Positions 8,219 to 17,897 of a stretch of 64,000 nt of DNA are shown in pieces. Every line of letters begins with the position of its first letter. Positions within the stretch are counted from its first letter, which is position 1. Below the pieces are notes generated by a model. The model was given only the letters and a program-made list of their open reading frames with translations, was not told the origin of the DNA and made no database searches. A program made the translations under genes and the position numbers. Location: contig NZ_JBNASF010000005.1 of assembly GCF_049720995.1 (NCBI RefSeq), positions 1 to 64,000 of the forward strand, written 5' to 3'. This DNA comes from Methanothermobacter sp049720995. GTDB lineage: Archaea > Methanobacteriota > Methanobacteria > Methanobacteriales > Methanothermobacteraceae.

Positions 8219-9448
8219 CTACTCTATGATCCCTCTTAAACTGGCCACTTCCAGCAGTCTCCTCCTCATTGAGAGCACCCTCTCCCTGGAGGTTACCACC
8301 CTTTCCTCGCCACAGCCACATACACATTCATCCATCTGGGGACATATTATGTAGAGTGCTTCCTGTCCCGTCGGGTCAGATATGCCCATCATCTCAAGGT
8401 TCCGCCGGACTCTGCGCCCGATCCTATCCTCCTCAGCGGGGGCACCAAGGTAGATCGGGGTCTTAACAGCGGATGAAATTCTTGTAACGCCACGAACGAT
8501 CCTGCGCTCAACTCTACGCCTCTCACTTATGGTTTTACCATCTGACGAAAGTGTGGGATCCCTGTAGGGCACCCCTGCATCACTGAGGGCCACCATCCTC
8601 TCATCCCTCCATTCCAGTGGCTCTCTAACCTTTGAGGGATCCCCCGAGGCAAGTGTGCCTGCCGACCTTCTTCCAAACACCGGACCTGCACCAACATGGA
8701 ATCCCACCTCTATAAGGGCGGATCTCACGGGAGCCGCTGATGTGTAGGTTGCAAGAACTCCATCTGGCTTTATAACCCTGGCTACTTGTGAGAGAAACTC
8801 CACAGTGTAGAGTTCAGGTGAAACCCCGGGACTGAATGCATCGAGGAAAATGGCATCATAGTATTCAGCCTCAAGTTTCCGGAGCGTCTCCCTTGCATCG
8901 TCACAGTGAACCCGAATGGTGACCTCCGGGGGTGGTAGGGGAGATGCCCCTATGCTGACGACTCCCATATCCATCAGGCGTTCCTCATAGGCGGCCTTAA
9001 CAAGTTCATGGGATTTTACAGGTGATGGAACAATGAGGGCCGCCGCCAGTGTCTCTGGGGAGACCTCCACCATGTCCACTGTAATCTCACTTGCAGATGT
9101 GAATTCAAGGAGAGCTGCTGTGTTATACCCAAGGCCGGAACAGAGGTCAAGAACCCGGATTTCCTCTGCATCAGGTGATATTGAGGGCCCTACAAATTTT
9201 TCAAAGGACTCTGTTATGGCGCCGCTCCTGGTGTGCATGGCCTCCTCGCCGGAATCTGATTCCAGGGTGTATGAGCCATCAGCTGTCCTTATGAAACTCT
9301 CTGAAAGTGAACGCCATGCTTCGGTGCGCCTGTTTCTCCCATCCCGGCGTTCACCTTCGAAGTAGTTTCTAACAGCCCTCAGAACATCATTCCTCGGTGT
9401 GAGTACCATGTTAAATGATCCAGTGGATTTTAACTTAAACTTTGCCAT
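8219..9448 (-). CDS. SAM-dependent methyltransferase, MnmC/spermidine synthase-like fold
   Basis: The 409-residue protein has a Rossmann SAM site (VLDLCSGLGYNTAALLEF, about residues 98-115), an acidic motif and the catalytic-region signature DAIFLDAFSPGVSPELY. A later YTSAAPVRSALIEVGF and GRRSAGTLAS segment resembles the methyltransferase half of MnmC (5-methylaminomethyl uridine formation in tRNA). A C-terminal extension of about 100 residues has a Cys cluster (CPQMDECVCGCG) that could bind metal and is not part of MnmC. It sits two bases from the histidine kinase gene. The tRNA substrate is inferred. Confidence 0.7.
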   Translation of the reverse strand: MAKFKLKSTGSFNMVLTPRNDVLRAVRNYFEGERRDGRNRRTEAWRSLSESFIRTADGSYTLESDSGEEAMHTRSGAITESFEKFVGPSISPDAEEIRVLDLCSGLGYNTAALLEFTSASEITVDMVEVSPETLAAALIVPSPVKSHELVKAAYEERLMDMGVVSIGASPLPPPEVTIRVHCDDARETLRKLEAEYYDAIFLDAFSPGVSPELYTVEFLSQVARVIKPDGVLATYTSAAPVRSALIEVGFHVGAGPVFGRRSAGTLASGDPSKVREPLEWRDERMVALSDAGVPYRDPTLSSDGKTISERRRVERRIVRGVTRISSAVKTPIYLGAPAEEDRIGRRVRRNLEMMGISDPTGQEALYIICPQMDECVCGCGEERVVTSRERVLSMRRRLLEVASLRGIIE

Positions 9449-9450
9449 TA

Positions 9451-11814
9451 CTAAATTCTGGGTCTGTAGGGTACAACAGAGAATCTGATCCTGAATTCAG
9501 TTCCATCCTCCATATCCACTTCAAGATCCCCGTCCAGCTGACCCACAAGGCCATTTACAAGTTTAAGGCCCAGAGAATCAGATTCCTCAAGTATAAAATC
9601 CGGTGAAAGGCCCACACCATTATCTGAGATGGTGAGTGTGAAATCATCACCCTCTGATTCCAGTTTCACTCTGATCTCTCCCCCCTCACTGAATGCATGT
9701 TTCACTGAATTTGTGATGAGCTCATTTATTATGAGCCCCAGGGGCACGGCTGTCTCGATTGGGAGGGTCACGTCCTTCACAGAAACCCTGAGTTCTATTC
9801 CCGCTGCATGGTAGCTGTCCAGGATGGATGATGTGAGCCTCTCAATGTAGCGCCTCATGTCGATGCTGGTTATATCCTCCGATTCATAGAGGAGCTCATG
9901 TACGAGTGCCAGGGATTTAACCCTGCTCTCAAGGTCCAGGAGGGGTGCCTGATCCTTGATTTCATTTAACTGGAGGTTTATGAGGCTGGATATTATCTGG
10001 AAGTTGTTCTTGACCCTGTGGTGCACCTCCCTCAGCAGCGCCTCCTTCTCCCTCAGGGAGGATCTCAGCCGGTCCTCATATTCCTTTCTGAGGGTTATAT
10101 CCCCGCATATTATGACAACCTCACCTGTTGATAGCCTGTATATGTACACCTCAAGCCATTTCTCACCATGTTTAACCTCAGGGAGGTGCAGTGGTTCATC
10201 CCCCCCGGTCACCTTCTCAAGGGCCCCTCTGATGCTGGATTCTGCGATTCCTGGAAGTGCCCTCTCAAGTTCCATTCCCTTCACGTCCCCGCAGACTACA
10301 CCTTCCATCTCCTCGGCAGCGGGATTCATGGATAAAACTCTGAATCCTCCTTTAGCAGGACTTAAGACGATTACCCCAGCATTCATGTTCCTGAAAAGCT
10401 CCCTGAAATTCTCCCGGCTCACCCTGAGGGCCTCCTCTGAGAGTTTATGTTCATGTATATCCCTCAGGCCAAATACGTAGCCCAGGACACCACCATCCCT
10501 GTAGATGGGTCTGTCAACATACTCCACCCATCGATAACTTCCATCTGGCCTCTTTATCCGGAATGTTGCCCTGTGCATTTCATCATCACACATGATGAGT
10601 TTTCTGACATTTTCACGGTCATCTGGGTGCAGGTAATCCAGAAAATCGGTGACGGACCTGTTTATGAGGTGTTCATGACTGTACCCTGTTATATTCTTCA
10701 CTGATGGGCTGAGGTATCTGAATTTGAAGTCCCTATCAAATTCCCCGAGGCCATCGGCCATGTGCTCTGTGAGCAGCACAAGGCGTTCCTCCCTCCTTTG
10801 AAGTTTTTTCTCCATATCCCTTATCGGACTTATATCTGAGCCCGTGAAGAGGAGGCCGACGTGCTCCCCTCCACTTCCATGGATATGGCCAGCGGATACA
10901 ACAACAGGTACCAGTCCATCCCTCGATTTCAGGGCTGACTCCACCATGGATCCCATCATTTCAGATAGTTTACCCTCAAATTCCATTGCCTCATCTATCC
11001 TCCTCCCCAGAAGTTCCGCTGCACTGAAACCCGTTAACCTCTCGGCTGCAGGGTTAACATAGGATATTCTGAATTCAAGATCTGTTATGATGAGGAAACT
11101 GTTCATGTTCCTCACTATGTCCATTGCTGCGTTCATTGGACTGAGTACCGGTATGTGAAATCTGAGCACACCGTAGGCTATTATTGATACCCCTGCTGCA
11201 GCCGCAGGGTTTGTGAGTGATGGGACCTCAAGGCCCATTAATGGCAGCACCAGGTCAGTCAGGAACCCAGTTATAATGGGAAGTATGAGGCCCGTGAAAA
11301 GGTAGATTCCCTCAGCCCTTCCCTCACTGGAGGAGGACCTGAGGTGAATCACAACAAGTGCAAGTGCAATTAACCCCACTGCAAATCCCCATATGGTTGA
11401 AAGATCATATGCTGCTGATCTGGATGCGGCGAAGGTCCATCCCCATGGTGTAAGCAGCGGGCCTGCAGTTATGAGGCTTGTTGTAAGCTCAAGGACTGAG
11501 AATATAAAGGCGGGTACGTAGATTGCTGCAAGAGTGTACCATCTTCTAATTCTCCCTGTGAATATCATCACCATGTGAAGGATCACCGGAACCACGAATG
11601 GCCAGAGGAACCCCATCCTGACCCAAAGGGCTGCCATCCCATAGGACTCTGAGATGTAAAGGCCGAAATCTGCGAGTGAAAGGTATGCGACGAGCACCGA
11701 AAAAGCAAGGAGTGCTCTGTTGAAACGGCTCTTTGGGTTCTTCACAAAGATGTATATTCCAGAGATTATGGCAGACACAAAAGCAGCGATTGAAATAAGG
11801 GCCAGTGTATTCAT
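9451..11814 (-). CDS. Membrane sensor histidine kinase, 7TM-PAS-PAS-PAS-HisKA_2-HATPase
   Basis: The 787-residue protein starts with about seven hydrophobic helices (residues 1-215, the 7TM histidine-kinase input type). Three PAS-like units follow: around 220-335 (NMNSFLIITDLEFRISYVNP), 345-465 (with YRWVEYVDRPIYRDGG and GYVFGLRDI) and 475-585. The phosphoacceptor region REVHHRVKNNFQIISSLINL (near 600) is of the HisKA_2 type, and the ATPase domain shows NELITNSVKHAF and DNGVGL. The start at 11814 has GGTGG upstream. No response regulator gene is nearby, so the output partner is unknown. The related kinase at 52797-53867 lacks membrane segments. Confidence 0.9.
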   Translation of the reverse strand: MNTLALISIAAFVSAIISGIYIFVKNPKSRFNRALLAFSVLVAYLSLADFGLYISESYGMAALWVRMGFLWPFVVPVILHMVMIFTGRIRRWYTLAAIYVPAFIFSVLELTTSLITAGPLLTPWGWTFAASRSAAYDLSTIWGFAVGLIALALVVIHLRSSSSEGRAEGIYLFTGLILPIITGFLTDLVLPLMGLEVPSLTNPAAAAGVSIIAYGVLRFHIPVLSPMNAAMDIVRNMNSFLIITDLEFRISYVNPAAERLTGFSAAELLGRRIDEAMEFEGKLSEMMGSMVESALKSRDGLVPVVVSAGHIHGSGGEHVGLLFTGSDISPIRDMEKKLQRREERLVLLTEHMADGLGEFDRDFKFRYLSPSVKNITGYSHEHLINRSVTDFLDYLHPDDRENVRKLIMCDDEMHRATFRIKRPDGSYRWVEYVDRPIYRDGGVLGYVFGLRDIHEHKLSEEALRVSRENFRELFRNMNAGVIVLSPAKGGFRVLSMNPAAEEMEGVVCGDVKGMELERALPGIAESSIRGALEKVTGGDEPLHLPEVKHGEKWLEVYIYRLSTGEVVIICGDITLRKEYEDRLRSSLREKEALLREVHHRVKNNFQIISSLINLQLNEIKDQAPLLDLESRVKSLALVHELLYESEDITSIDMRRYIERLTSSILDSYHAAGIELRVSVKDVTLPIETAVPLGLIINELITNSVKHAFSEGGEIRVKLESEGDDFTLTISDNGVGLSPDFILEESDSLGLKLVNGLVGQLDGDLEVDMEDGTEFRIRFSVVPYRPRI

Positions 11815-11910
11815 GTGACCACCCGGGTATTATTGTTACTATTTATCCATCATAGATATATAGTTAAGGAATAGCTGCAGCTAATAGAATTAATCTAGAG
11901 GAAGTGAGAC

Positions 11911-13059
11911 GTGGGTTTTATGAGGGTTCTAATAGTGTCAGATTTCTTTGTACCCCATTACAATGGAGGAGGAGAAAGGAGATACTTTGAAATTGCAAGG
12001 AGACTCGTAAGCAGGGGACATGAGGTTGACGTGCTTTCCATGAAGATTCAAGGTGTCCCCCATCATGAGGAGATTGAGGGTATTCATGTGTATCATGTGG
12101 GTCCTGAAATAAGGAGCCCTCCAGTCAGGACCCCTCTTGACTTTATGAGGTTCATGATGGCTGTATTCCTATGGATATGCAGGAATGATTACGATATAAT
12201 AGACGCCCAGACATATTCACCGCTTATACCATCCCTGCTTGCGGCAAGACTTCGTGGAATCCCCATGGTTGCAACCATCCATGATGTGAGCTCCTCCCAT
12301 GGAGACCAGTGGTTACAGTCATCAGGGCTGGCATCGGTCCTCGAGAGGGTTCTCATGAGGCTGCCATATGATGGTGTTGTCACGGTGAGCAGGAGCACTG
12401 CATCTGCACTGATCGAAGTGTATGGCAGGTCCCCTGAGGGCATACATATCATTCCCAATGGGGTGGACCTTGAACTGATAGACTCCACGCTCCCAGCCAC
12501 CGGAGACTACATAATATTTGTGGGTAGACTCGCCCCACACAAACATGTCGATCACCTTATTGAAGTCTTCAGATCCCTTAGCAGTGATTTTCCAGGTCTG
12601 AAACTTGAAATAATTGGAGATGGAGTCGAGAGAACCCGGCTGAAAGGGATGGTTGATGAATATGGAATAGGCGCAAGGGTGTCATTTCATCACAGCCTGA
12701 GCTACAGGGAGGTCATATCCCTTATTAAAGGGGCGAAGGTGCTTGTCCTTCCCTCAACAAGGGAGGGCTTCGGGATGGTCCTTGCAGAGGCAAACGCCTG
12801 TTCTGTGCCGGTTGTGGCATACAGGTCAGGGGGCGTTGTTGAGGTTATAAATGATGGTGAAAATGGATTTCTTGTGGAACCCTGTGATAGAGATTCGCTC
12901 AAGGAAAAAATAAATCTAATCCTCTCAAACAGCAAATTAAGATATAATATGGGATATAAAGGGCGGAAAATTGTCGAAGAGAAGTTTGTGTGGGATAAAA
13001 TTGTCAATACACTTAAAAACACATACAGAGTGATTCTATGCCAGAAACGTACATCATAA
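11911..13059 (+). CDS. Glycosyltransferase family 4
   Basis: A 382-residue GT-B glycosyltransferase. The N-terminal VSDFFVPHYNGGGERRYFEIARRL region is the acceptor half. The C-terminal half has IIFVGRLAPHKHVDHLI, the LEIIGDG segment and the donor-binding LVLPSTREGFGMVLAEANACSVPVVA with its EX7E pair. GTG at 11911 has gagg 9 bases upstream; an ATG at 11920 is the alternative start. It overlaps the following GT2 gene by 22 bases. The pair probably adds sugars to a surface polymer, glycolipid or glycoprotein glycan. Sugar and acceptor are not predictable. Confidence 0.9.
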   Translation: MGFMRVLIVSDFFVPHYNGGGERRYFEIARRLVSRGHEVDVLSMKIQGVPHHEEIEGIHVYHVGPEIRSPPVRTPLDFMRFMMAVFLWICRNDYDIIDAQTYSPLIPSLLAARLRGIPMVATIHDVSSSHGDQWLQSSGLASVLERVLMRLPYDGVVTVSRSTASALIEVYGRSPEGIHIIPNGVDLELIDSTLPATGDYIIFVGRLAPHKHVDHLIEVFRSLSSDFPGLKLEIIGDGVERTRLKGMVDEYGIGARVSFHHSLSYREVISLIKGAKVLVLPSTREGFGMVLAEANACSVPVVAYRSGGVVEVINDGENGFLVEPCDRDSLKEKINLILSNSKLRYNMGYKGRKIVEEKFVWDKIVNTLKNTYRVILCQKRTS

Positions 13060-14033
13060 CACCCAACCTCAATGGGCTCAGATTTCTTGACGCATATTTC
13101 AGATCGATCATTGAACAGACATACACTGACTTCAGAATAGTCTTCATTGACAATGGATCATCCGATGGGTCCGTTGATTTTATAAAAAAGAATTTTGGAG
13201 ATCTAATCAATCTGAAGATCCTCTTGATTGAAAACGATGAAAACCTTGGCTTTGCAGCCTCAAACAATCAGGGGATAAGGACTGCGATGGCTGACCCTGA
13301 GTGCAGATATATAATCTGCCTCAACAATGACACTGTTGTTCTACCGGATTTCATAGAAAATCTCATCAAAGAAGCCGAAAAAAATAAAAATACAGGTAGC
13401 GTCCAGGCAAAGATGATATGGGGTCAGAAGAATGATCTGATGGATTCAGCAGGCCTTGAATACTCAAAGAACGGTCTCGGGTTCAACAGGGGCGCCTATG
13501 AACCCGTGGAAAATTTTGATGAACGTGCCAGAATCCTCGGATGCTGTGCCGGTGCCTGTTTATACCGGAGCGAGGCCCTTCAGGACATCGAAACGGATGG
13601 CGAGTATTTTGATGAGGACTTCTTTGCCTATTATGAGGACATTGACCTTGCACTCAGACTCAGGAATGCCGGGTGGGAGTCCTGGTACACACCAGATGCC
13701 ATAGTGTACCACCACAAGGGGGGTACCAGCCCCTTTATAAGTGATTTCACAGTTTATCACAGCTGGAGAAATTACACATGGACCTTCATCAAAAATATGC
13801 CCACAAAACTTCTACTGAAGTATTTTCCCCTTTTCCTTTTCACAGAGATACTGCAGGTTTTACTGAATCTGAAGAGAAGAAAGTTCATCATCATCCGGGC
13901 AAAGTATGATGCATACAGAAACCTCGGTCAGATAATACGTAAAAGAAAAAAGGTGAAAATGGTTCCCGAGAGTGATCTTGAAGAGTATCTTACAATGAAG
14001 TGGAATGTCAAGGTCCCCAAAATTGACGGATAA
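13038..14033 (+). CDS. Glycosyltransferase family 2, rhamnosyltransferase-like
   Basis: A 331-residue GT-A enzyme with the family-2 nucleotide-sugar core: IITPNLNGLRFLDAYFRSI at the start, IDNGSSDGSVDFI, a metal-binding LNNDTVV and the FDEDFFAYYEDIDLALRLRNAGW acceptor motif typical of rhamnosyl- and galactofuranosyl-type transferases. A hydrophobic stretch near residues 255-275 may anchor it at the membrane face. Its start lies inside the end of the upstream GT4 gene, so the two are translated as a unit. Specificity is unknown. Confidence 0.9.
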   Translation: MPETYIITPNLNGLRFLDAYFRSIIEQTYTDFRIVFIDNGSSDGSVDFIKKNFGDLINLKILLIENDENLGFAASNNQGIRTAMADPECRYIICLNNDTVVLPDFIENLIKEAEKNKNTGSVQAKMIWGQKNDLMDSAGLEYSKNGLGFNRGAYEPVENFDERARILGCCAGACLYRSEALQDIETDGEYFDEDFFAYYEDIDLALRLRNAGWESWYTPDAIVYHHKGGTSPFISDFTVYHSWRNYTWTFIKNMPTKLLLKYFPLFLFTEILQVLLNLKRRKFIIIRAKYDAYRNLGQIIRKRKKVKMVPESDLEEYLTMKWNVKVPKIDG

Positions 14034-14084
14034 ACTGTTAACCCAAGCAGTTGCAGATTCCTCTGCTTTCAATTCATCCCCTTT

Positions 14085-14984
14085 TTATTCTCCACCTCTA
14101 AGGAGGTAGTAAACAATTCCCGTGAATACTGGCATCACCACAAGTAAAATCGTGGCAGGAAGCGCAGCTGCAGGTGAAAAGTAGGTGAGGGCCACGCCAA
14201 CAGGGATCACACCATCACGCATACCCGCCGTGTAAACATATGCTGCCCCATCATGTCCCATTAGCCTTCCAAGAATAAAGCCATAGGTGAAACCTGCAAG
14301 TAGCATCACAGATACCATAAGGACAATCTCCATTACACCCCCACTTCTCACCGAACCTGACATGTGGGCAACCGCGACAACTATTATCACAAGTCCAAGT
14401 ATCGCCGACAGGAAGTTAAGGGTCTTCCTTGCAGGTATAAACCTCTCCTCCTCAAGCCTCAGGATGAGTGCAGCGACTGCAGGCATGAATACTGTGAATA
14501 CAAGCAGTTCAAATACCCTGAAAGCCACTGAAAGTGAGGCCACACCCATGAGGTAGAGGACAGCAGGGTAAACTGCAACAGATAGCAGCATCGATGTAAG
14601 GGCAGCTGAAAGGGCGGGGGTGCCGTCACCACCGGATAGCTCCGTCCAGAGGGCCGCAACAACAGGTGATGGAGCAAATGAGAGTAGTATGATCCCCGAG
14701 ACAATATCACCGCTGAAATTGAATGTTTTAATAAAAATGAACCCCAGAACTGGATATAGCAGAAAATTGGACACAGAGACCAGACCAAGAAACTGGGGGT
14801 GGTGGATGATCCTCCCAAAGTCCTCGAGACTGTGTTCAATGACAAGGGAGAACACCAAAAATGCGAGAAGCAGAGGCGTGTAGCCTGATAAAACTGAAAA
14901 CTGGGGGAATAATAAACCTGTAAGGACGCATAAAAGCGTCAGGGCCCCATAGTACTTCTTTATTCTTTCTGTCATCTCCATCAT
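14085..14984 (-). CDS. Bile acid:sodium symporter (BASS)-family transporter
   Basis: The 299-residue protein is almost entirely hydrophobic, with eight to nine predicted helices. Two family-like stretches are visible: SFAPSPVVAALWTELSGGDG followed by TPALSAALTSMLLSV, and near the C-terminus a GMRDGVIPVGVALTYFSPAAA segment that matches the second conserved repeat. BASS proteins move organic anions with sodium; the ACR3 arsenite branch is related. Its ATG overlaps the glmS stop by four bases (ATGA), so it is coexpressed with glmS. The substrate cannot be told. Confidence 0.75.
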   Translation of the reverse strand: MMEMTERIKKYYGALTLLCVLTGLLFPQFSVLSGYTPLLLAFLVFSLVIEHSLEDFGRIIHHPQFLGLVSVSNFLLYPVLGFIFIKTFNFSGDIVSGIILLSFAPSPVVAALWTELSGGDGTPALSAALTSMLLSVAVYPAVLYLMGVASLSVAFRVFELLVFTVFMPAVAALILRLEEERFIPARKTLNFLSAILGLVIIVVAVAHMSGSVRSGGVMEIVLMVSVMLLAGFTYGFILGRLMGHDGAAYVYTAGMRDGVIPVGVALTYFSPAAALPATILLVVMPVFTGIVYYLLRGGE

Positions 14985-16753
14985 TCAACGGTTACACACT
15001 TTGCAAGGTTCTTTGGCTTATCAGGGTCAAGTCCCCGCTCAACACTCACATAGTATGAGAGGAGCTGCAGGGGAACGATGTACACGAGGGGTGAGAGTAC
15101 CTCGTCCACCTCTGGGCTTAGACCTATGAAGTCATCGGCCTCCTTCATGAGGGCCTCATCAAGGGTGCTCCCGACACCTATAACCCTGGCACCCCTCGCC
15201 CTGACCTCCTCAACGTTGCTCAGGGTCTTGTCATGGCATGGCCCGGGGGGTGAGATGGCAACAACAGGCACCCCATTATCTATGAGTGCCAGGGGCCCGT
15301 GTTTGAGTTCCCCTGCAGCATAACCTTCCCCATGTATGTATGTTATCTCCTTGAGTTTAAGGGCTCCCTCAAGGGCCGTTGGATAGGAGAATCCGCGCCC
15401 TATGAAGAAGAAGTCGCTCACGTTGCTGTAGCGGGATGCCAGTGCCCTTATCTTATCCTCATCCCCAATGGCATCCTCCATTATAGCTGGGACCCTCTCA
15501 AGTTTTTCAATTAGCTCAGGGGCGCCCATGGCAGCCACCAGCATGTATATGATGGTAAGCTGACTCACATACGTCTTTGTGGCTGCAACACCTATCTCAG
15601 GACCTGCCCTCGTGTAGAGGACATGCTGTGCCTCCCTTGTTGCTGAACTTCCAAGGACATTGACTATCGCCAGGGTCTTGGCCCTTGAATTTGCAGATCT
15701 CAGTGCGTTCAGGGTGTCGGCTGTTTCACCGGACTGGCTTATGAATACTGCAAGGGTCCTGTCTGTGAGGGCACGTGCAGAGTACCTGAACTCACTTGCA
15801 AGGATGACATCGGTGGGTATTCCCAGGATGCTTTCAAACAGGTACTTGCCGACCAGTGATGCATGGTAGGAGGTCCCGCAGGCAACAAAGCATACCCTTT
15901 CAACCTCACCTATCTCCTTCACCACCCGCATAACCTCATCCATCTCTGTGAGGGTATCCCTGACGGCCCCTGGCTCCTCATGTATCTCCTTGATCATGAA
16001 GTGATCGTATCCTGCCTTTTCGGCCATGTCCGCTGTCCAGTCAATTACATGGACTTCCTTCTCCACCGTGTTACCCTCAAGGTCCCTTATCCTCACATCA
16101 CCGTCAATTATGACCATCTCACCGTCATCCAGGTATATGATGTTCTTTGTGTGGTTCAGGATGGCCGGGACATCAGATGCCAGGAAGAACTCGCCATCAC
16201 CAGCACCCACTATGAGGGGGCTCTCCCTCCTTGCACCAACCACCCTGCCGGGTTCCCTTGAGGATATGGCTGCAATGGCATATGCTCCCTTAAGTTTACT
16301 GAGTGCTGTGGCTGTTGCGGCTTCAAGGTCCATCCCCTCATCCATGTACTTCTCTATGAGGTGGGGTATCACCTCTGTATCTGTCTCTGACCTGAAGATA
16401 TGGCCCTCTGATTCAAGTTCCTCCCTGACCTCCAGGTAGTTCTCTATTATCCCATTGTGAACAACGGCTATCTCCCCGGTGCAGTCTGTGTGTGGGTGGG
16501 CGTTCTCAGCGGTTGGAAGACCATGTGTGGCCCACCTGACATGGGCTATGCCCATGCTACCTGGTAGATCAGCAAGATCCAGCTCTGAGTCCACCTCGTC
16601 GATTTTACCCCTGTCCTTCTTGATATTTATCATAGGATCTGCCGTTGCAATACCTACAGAGTCATAGCCCCTGTACTCAAGTCTCCTGACGCATTCAAGG
16701 AGTACCGGCGCCGCCCTGTTATCTTTGAGTATACAAGCCACAATGCCACACAT
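14981..16753 (-). CDS. glmS: Glutamine--fructose-6-phosphate aminotransferase (isomerizing)
   Basis: GlmS makes glucosamine-6-phosphate from fructose-6-phosphate and glutamine, feeding UDP-GlcNAc and pseudomurein precursors. The 590-residue protein starts MCGIVACI, so Cys2 becomes the N-terminal nucleophile of the class II amidotransferase domain (1-225, with RWATHG and HNGIIENY). Two SIS sugar-isomerase domains follow (CGTSYHASLVGKYLFE, SQSGETADTL and FIGRGFSYPTALEGALKLKE), and the family end DPDKPKNLAKCVTVE is intact. GGGTGA lies before the ATG. A transporter gene overlaps its stop. Confidence 0.97.
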   Translation of the reverse strand: MCGIVACILKDNRAAPVLLECVRRLEYRGYDSVGIATADPMINIKKDRGKIDEVDSELDLADLPGSMGIAHVRWATHGLPTAENAHPHTDCTGEIAVVHNGIIENYLEVREELESEGHIFRSETDTEVIPHLIEKYMDEGMDLEAATATALSKLKGAYAIAAISSREPGRVVGARRESPLIVGAGDGEFFLASDVPAILNHTKNIIYLDDGEMVIIDGDVRIRDLEGNTVEKEVHVIDWTADMAEKAGYDHFMIKEIHEEPGAVRDTLTEMDEVMRVVKEIGEVERVCFVACGTSYHASLVGKYLFESILGIPTDVILASEFRYSARALTDRTLAVFISQSGETADTLNALRSANSRAKTLAIVNVLGSSATREAQHVLYTRAGPEIGVAATKTYVSQLTIIYMLVAAMGAPELIEKLERVPAIMEDAIGDEDKIRALASRYSNVSDFFFIGRGFSYPTALEGALKLKEITYIHGEGYAAGELKHGPLALIDNGVPVVAISPPGPCHDKTLSNVEEVRARGARVIGVGSTLDEALMKEADDFIGLSPEVDEVLSPLVYIVPLQLLSYYVSVERGLDPDKPKNLAKCVTVE

Positions 16754-16784
16754 TTAATCACCCTTAGAAGCATGATAAGGTTCA

Positions 16785-16842
16785 CAAGATTATATAACTG
16801 AATCGTAATATAACTCTAATAAGATTTACACATATATAAGTC
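16785..16842. promoter_or_regulatory. Divergent TATA promoters of glmS and the purC operon
   Basis: The 130-base AT-rich spacer holds a TATA-like gattatataa (about 16786-16795, read leftward toward glmS, about 35 bases from its ATG) and acatatataagtc (about 16831-16843, read rightward, about 45 bases before the purC ATG). Both are at distances usual for archaeal promoters with short leaders. Transcription start positions are inferred. Confidence 0.55.
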
Positions 16843-16883
16843 TTAGAGGAGAGATTTAATCTCAAGGCTTTAAAAGTGATAGC

Positions 16884-17630
16884 ATGAACGTGAAAATAAA
16901 CGGCCCACTCTACAGTGGTAAGGCGAAGGATGTTCTCATGACAGATGACCCTGAAATCGTTGCCGTGAGGTTCAGGGACGATATAACCGCAGGTGACGGT
17001 GAAAAGAAGGACACCCTTGAAATGAAGGGCTACTATAACTCTGTTATTTCAGCCAAAATATTTGAGGTTCTTGAGGGGGCCGGTGTGCCAACCCAGTACC
17101 TGGAACTCCCAGAACCCGGCTGCATGCTTGCAAGGAAACTTGACATGATACCCATAGAGGTTATACTGAGGAACATTGCAGCGGGAAGTATTGTTAGAAG
17201 GTTCCCCTTCACTGAGGGACAGGAATTCAGGCCCCCAATCATACAGATGGACTACAAGAGCGATGAACACGGCGACCCCATGCTCAATGAGGACATAATC
17301 CTGGCCCTCGGGATAGCAACCAGGGACGAGATCTCAGAGATAAGGAGGATGACACTGAAGATAAACGATGTCCTTGTGGAGTTTTTCAGAGAAAAGGGCA
17401 TAATTCTACCTGACTTCAAACTGGAATTTGGAAGAGATTCCTCTGGAAGGATACGCCTGGGGGATGAGGTGAGCCCTGACACCTGCCGTCTCTGGGACAT
17501 GGAGACCGGGAAACCCCTGGACAAGGACATATTCCGCCGGGGAGAGGAGGGGGTTGTGAGCGCCTACAGAAGGGTTGCTGAAATGATACTTGAGATGGAA
17601 GACATTGAAAGATGGAACGTTAAAATCTGA
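16884..17630 (+). CDS. purC: Phosphoribosylaminoimidazole-succinocarboxamide synthase
   Basis: PurC joins aspartate to CAIR in purine synthesis. The 248-residue protein has the expected opening GPLYSGKAKDVLMTDDP, the RFRDDITAGDG nucleotide loop, the EVILRNIAAGSIVRRFP core and the late LPDFKLEFGRDSSGRIRLGDE and DEVSPDTCRLWD segments. It is the first gene of a plus-strand run with purS, purQ, cobA, hemD, SRP19 and others. The start is the first ATG after a clear TATA box. Confidence 0.97.
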   Translation: MNVKINGPLYSGKAKDVLMTDDPEIVAVRFRDDITAGDGEKKDTLEMKGYYNSVISAKIFEVLEGAGVPTQYLELPEPGCMLARKLDMIPIEVILRNIAAGSIVRRFPFTEGQEFRPPIIQMDYKSDEHGDPMLNEDIILALGIATRDEISEIRRMTLKINDVLVEFFREKGIILPDFKLEFGRDSSGRIRLGDEVSPDTCRLWDMETGKPLDKDIFRRGEEGVVSAYRRVAEMILEMEDIERWNVKI

Positions 17631-17639
17631 GGTGATGAG

Positions 17640-17894
17640 ATGAAATTTATGGTTGAGGTCAGAATAAGGCTCAAGAAGGGTATGCTCAACCCGGAGGCGT
17701 CCACGATTGAGAGGGCCCTTGCACTCCTGGGGTATGAGGTTGAAAATACCGATACAAGTGACATCATAACATTCACCATGGATGAGGAGAGTTCTGAGGA
17801 TGTCAGGCGGGAGGTGGAGGATATGTGTCAGCGCCTCCTATGCAACCCGGTTATCCACGACTACGAGTTCAGTATAAAGGAAATGGAAGGCTGA
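17640..17894 (+). CDS. purS: Phosphoribosylformylglycinamidine synthase subunit PurS
   Basis: PurS (84 residues) is the small subunit that docks the PurQ amidotransferase to PurL in archaea and Gram-positive bacteria. The typical start FMVEVRIRLKKGMLNPEAST and the later VEDMCQRLLCNPVIHDYEF match the family, and the length is exact. GAGGTGA lies just before the ATG. It stands between purC and purQ; purL is not in the window. Confidence 0.95.
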   Translation: MKFMVEVRIRLKKGMLNPEASTIERALALLGYEVENTDTSDIITFTMDEESSEDVRREVEDMCQRLLCNPVIHDYEFSIKEMEG

Positions 17895-17897
17895 AAC

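Noticed and set aside
11911..14033. Horizontally acquired glycan island
   Set aside because: Only two glycosyltransferases, with no integrase, repeats or tRNA next to them; the evidence is too thin.
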